Of a stretch of DNA of 64,000 nucleotides, positions 60,420 through 64,000 are shown in pieces. Position numbers and translations under genes: made by a program. Positions within the stretch are counted from its first letter, which is position 1, and each line of letters starts with the position of its first letter. The DNA is from Warburgia ugandensis (taxonomy: Eukaryota; Streptophyta; Magnoliopsida; Canellales; Canellaceae). The notes below the pieces were generated by a model that was not told the origin of the DNA, made no database searches, and saw only the letters and a list, made by a program, of their open reading frames with translations. Location: the NCBI GenBank assembly GCA_035236585.1, contig CP141138.1, positions 31,693,437-31,757,436 of the forward strand. The letters are read 5' to 3'.

Positions 60420-62820
60420 GAGAACTAGTGTCTTGAGCTACTGAAGTCCAAGACACTTGAGGAAGCAAATAAGGTCAATGACCTATTATACTGCCCATAC
60501 CACAAGATCATTATCCACACTTTTGAGGATTGTTATATCCTTGAGAAGAATATCAAAGATCTCAATAACAATGGGACCTTAGAAATAAGAAGGGAGAAAT
60601 TGCCTAAAGTCTCTTCCGACATGATCACCTCAATTCCTTCTCCAATCCATTTGAAAAAGTGCAAAGTCTAGGGATCCCAACCATTATCTGTATAACTGAA
60701 GCTCTAAAGAAAGCCTCAGATACACCTTATGAATCCCCACCTTCCTAAACGGTGATAACTGAGCTTCCTTGATTAACTTCCCATCTAATTTAATTGTGAA
60801 GGTGGTTGCAACATAGTTTGGGCATACCTTGGCATGGTTAGAGAGTCAAACAATACTTGGTCTACCCTCCATGATGTGATGACTCTCCTATTAGAGGATC
60901 TAGAGACCAATTACAACTATAAGTCAAAAAAGGATGATATCCCAGGCTATGATTACAAGTCAACTCAAATAGCTTCCAAGAATAAGTTTCTTCAAGGGGT
61001 GGCTAAGCAAAAGAAGAAGAAGAAGGTCCCTCCCTATGCATGGTGGCATGAATGTATCCTTGAACTGATTACTATTTGGGCGATGTTTAACCACATATGA
61101 AAGCTGGTTACATGAGGCTTGAGTTCTAAATTTGAGTGAGAAGACAAAAGATATTCAAGACAATATGGATTTCAATAGTAACTTTATGATACAAGGTTTC
61201 GATCAAAGTGGTTAAAAAGCTATTACAATTGCATGCCTAATAGTTAAAAATTGTAGAAATAGACTCTGAAGTCATATTCCATGTTATAAATGTCAATACA
61301 TCATATAATGCATTAATAGGTATCCATGGTTATATCATAATATCAAGGAGCATGCTTGGGCTAACCATTGTGCTTTTAATGCTATAGCATCTCATTTAGC
61401 CCATGCTAGATTCTACTTCTCTCGGGCTTTTGAAGTCGACAAATAAACCCTAATACATTAGATGCATGATAGCTTAACCATATCACAGAGCCACTTCCTT
61501 TCTTGGATAGTTTAGGTGTTGATGATCCTCCATAACAAGTTGAGGAACCACAAGTAGAAGAGTCCAAGAATCCATTGAAATCAGCTACAACAAATAATCA
61601 CCGCGCATGATGCAATGAATGAGTGTTGATCCAGATTACACTAGAGCTCCACATTAGTATGAAGTCATGCTTATAAAAGTGCAGATGTCTACCATATATC
61701 AAGAGATTAAGCTTAAGTCCTCATAGAGCAAAGTTGGCTATCTAAAGTCCAAGCTTATAATTAATCATGCAAGCACAAATATCATCACCATTCAGAGGAT
61801 GACAATGCTTCCACATCAACATCACTTTGAAAGTAGAAACCTCATAGAATTATAACAATAAGGTTGCCCTTCTTACTCCTAGGGCATCAGAAGATGGTGG
61901 TCAAGCTATTGCTAATGACATGCAAGAAGTTAATTGGGTATTGAGGCATTGACATCTTTGGTAGTCTAACTCAAATGATCATTAAGGACATGAATACATC
62001 TTGATCATCAGAGCAAGAGAACTAAGATTATGTAAAAATGCAAAAGTCTACCCTACATCTTACACCACCATCTCATCAAAAGTCATTGTCAAATTCATTA
62101 GATTCAATGCCATTGGATGACTCAATATACTGCATAAGCTCATTTCATATAATGGAGGTCACTTTAAGAAAGAATTCAAAAAGTTATGTGATGAATTTAA
62201 CATCAAGAGACAACTTTCATCTCTATATAGGCTATAAACTAATGGCATAGTAAAAATATCCCATAATAATCTCAAAGTCATAGCTAGCAAGATGGTTAGA
62301 AATAACAAGGATTGATCCTGCAAGCTTTATGATGAGGATATATGACCAGTCAAAGGACCTTAACTAATGCCACATCTTTCATTCTAGTCTGCAAAATGAA
62401 AGTCATGCTTCTCATAGAAGTTGAAGTTCCATTACTTAGAGTTGTTCTAGAGAGTGACTTCCTTAAATGAGAATGGATCAAGGCCCATTATGATCATTTT
62501 CATTTGATGGATAAAACAAGGCTAAAGCACTCTATCACAATCGAGGTTATTAAAATTGTATCTCTAGGGCATTTAATAAGAAAGTCAAACCTAAAAAGTT
62601 GTGAGTTGGTTACTTAGTTATGAAGGAAGAAGGGATGGAAAAGAGAGATTAGTCAAGCAATCCTCATGGAAGGAGAAAATTCCAATCCTAGGATTTTCAT
62701 GGGTAGCTTTCAAAAGAACATTTCCATGCTATCTAATTTTGACGGAAAAATATGTATCCTTAAGCTGGAAGAAAAACTTTTTAAAAAAATTAAAAGAAAA
62801 TGTCTCCTTTTAGAATGATC
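60420..62820 (+). mobile_element. Tat/Ogre-like Ty3/gypsy relic: gag end, protease, integrase
   Basis: Gag C-terminus near 60440-60590: EEANKVNDLLYCPYHK, then HTFEDCYILEKNIKDLNNNG, the Cys-His pattern of Tat-lineage gag. Protease end at about 61265-61340: FHVINVNTSYNALIGIHG, corresponding to the family's SYNALLGRPW segment. Integrase at about 62140-62560: NGGHFKKEFKKLCDEFNIKR and YRL*TNGIVKISHNN, then YDHFHLMDKTRLKHSITIEV. No RT or RNase H can be found in the 660 bp between protease and integrase. All frames contain stops. The left end is cut by repeat copy C. The frame 60834-61100 lies in the gag-protease spacer. Confidence 0.7.
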
Positions 62821-64000
62821 CATCCCATGCACCATGCTAGGATCATTCCTTTTGGAAAGTTGTTCTTAGTACATTCTCTTACAAGAAAAACCTATGAGAT
62901 CAATTTCGCTTTTTATACAAAGATGCACATTGTTTAATAAATGTTAAAGCAAGGAAAGAGAGATGTTCTTTAGTTAACGTAGAAGAATCATCAATCAAAA
63001 TATGGAGTCGTCATCCGTGAACAATCAACCTCTCTCAAGTGAAACCACAAAGGACTCTTAAGGGACCTTCTTCTCCATAAGAGGGTAACTAGGAAACCTC
63101 TTCCTTTGAGTCCTCATTCCTCTTTCTTCATAAAGATAGAATCCTCAAAAGCATAGAGTATACACCCCATTGGCTTCAATGCTTGGGATCTCCTAGCAAT
63201 CCCTTCCATGTAGATATGGTCACCTTCATCTAAAACCTAGAGGGAGAGAGGTCATGGAGTGCCCTTTATGCATAGGTGATTCATCCTCAGAAGAATAGGT
63301 GGAAGAAACGAGAAAATAAATGGATATAAATTTATGAAAGAGAGTTGAAGAGAGCATAAGGCAGCCCCTTAGCTCCCCATTTTATTAATGGAATATTATA
63401 CTAGAAATCTAGAGGTAGAGGGGAACTGGAGTCTCTTATGCATGGAGAAGACATCCTAAACAAGAGAGAAGAAAATCTCAAAAAGAAATGAGGGAAATAG
63501 AATGCTACATGATACAAAGCAAGAGAAATGGAAAGAGGAAGATACCTAATACTAGAAAGTAAGAAAACTATATCACTTAAGAATTGCTTCAAATATTGCT
63601 TAGTAAAATTTCCTTAAGTTGTCAAAATGGAAAGCAGAAGTCTCTATTTATAAAGGGGAAAGGGGTAACATGTATAATGTTCACAAACCGAAGGGTTAAT
63701 AAAACAATTTCAATTTAGTGTTCTATTGGGGAAAGCACATGATCATATGTTTAGAGGCTCACAAAGACAAGATCATATGTCACTAGATTACTAATTGCCT
63801 AAGTATCTAAAATGCACATGATTGTATGATTTTGAGGTGTCAAAACACAAGATTGTGCTTCTATTTAGGGAAAACTTTCTAGAAAGATCTTAAGAAAGTC
63901 ATTGATAGCCTAGATTTTTCCAAAGATGAATGCTTCACATCATCCTAGGAATTTGTTAATAATTCTTCATGGTCATGTGACTTAGGGGTTAATTCTTTTC
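62821..64000. other. Unassigned, possibly 3' part of the Tat-like element
   Basis: AT-rich with no supported gene. The TATGGAGTCGTCATCC segment near 63000 resembles the GGAGTCGCCACC motif common in untranslated regions and LTRs of plant retroelements. No LTR boundary could be set. Confidence 0.3.

Noticed and set aside
48198-64000. First exon of the MRT4-like gene (expected MPKSKRNR)
   Set aside because: No matching short coding segment followed by a GT donor was seen on the minus strand; it may be outside the window or lost.

Overview
This is a piece of a large, transposon-rich plant nuclear genome, almost certainly an angiosperm. It is AT-rich, has spliced genes with plant-type proteins, and carries Ty3/gypsy elements with tRNA-Met primer sites, a TRIM element, an RTE-clade LINE and Au-type SINEs. 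I see no bacterial, organellar or CRISPR features. The species cannot be named from the sequence alone.

Only two host genes are recognisable, both built from short exons that sit in small or misleading open frames. (1) At 1623-2731 (+) are the last two exons of a cinnamoyl-CoA-reductase-like short-chain dehydrogenase; its 5' exons are not visible. (2) At 37384-48197 (-) is a homologue of the ribosome-assembly factor MRT4 (mRNA turnover protein 4). Seven exons can be placed to the base and are joined in consistent phase. Its introns have been bloated by a 3.0 kb solo LTR, an RTE LINE that itself holds a complete Au SINE, and a long (GA/CT)n tract that touches a splice donor. This copy carries an in-frame TAG and two missing AG acceptors, so it is probably a pseudogene or a damaged allele. 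Its first exon was not found.

The rest is mobile DNA in layers. Window start: copia-like LTR debris. 3.37-4.29 kb: a fold-back (long terminal inverted repeat) element. 5.2-11.8 kb: minus-strand gypsy relic with a 3.25 kb LTR. 11.8-16.1 kb: unassigned sequence with a (GA)n tract and a 33-bp minisatellite. 16.1-26.5 kb: the most complete element, a minus-strand chromovirus (Tekay/Del-like) with both LTRs, gag-PR-RT-RH-IN and chromodomain remnants; its 3' LTR hosts a complete 628-bp TRIM with 5-bp target duplication. 26.5-28.1 kb: a GCACATAG-rich array and a diverged LTR piece. 28.1-36.5 kb: two direct copies (A, B) of an unclassified long repeat flanking a truncated gypsy 5' end; a third copy (C) lies inverted at about 57.1-60.4 kb. 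37.4-48.2 kb: MRT4 with its nested elements. 48.5-53.5 kb: an Au SINE abutting a plus-strand gypsy LTR, gag, protease and half an RT. 53.5-57.1 kb: nothing recognised. 60.4-62.8 kb: plus-strand Tat/Ogre-like gypsy relic (gag, protease, integrase, no RT seen). 62.8-64 kb: unassigned.

All the retroelement reading frames are broken by stops, many of the CAG-to-TAG or CGA-to-TGA kind expected from decay of methylated cytosines. No autonomous element in the window looks active.
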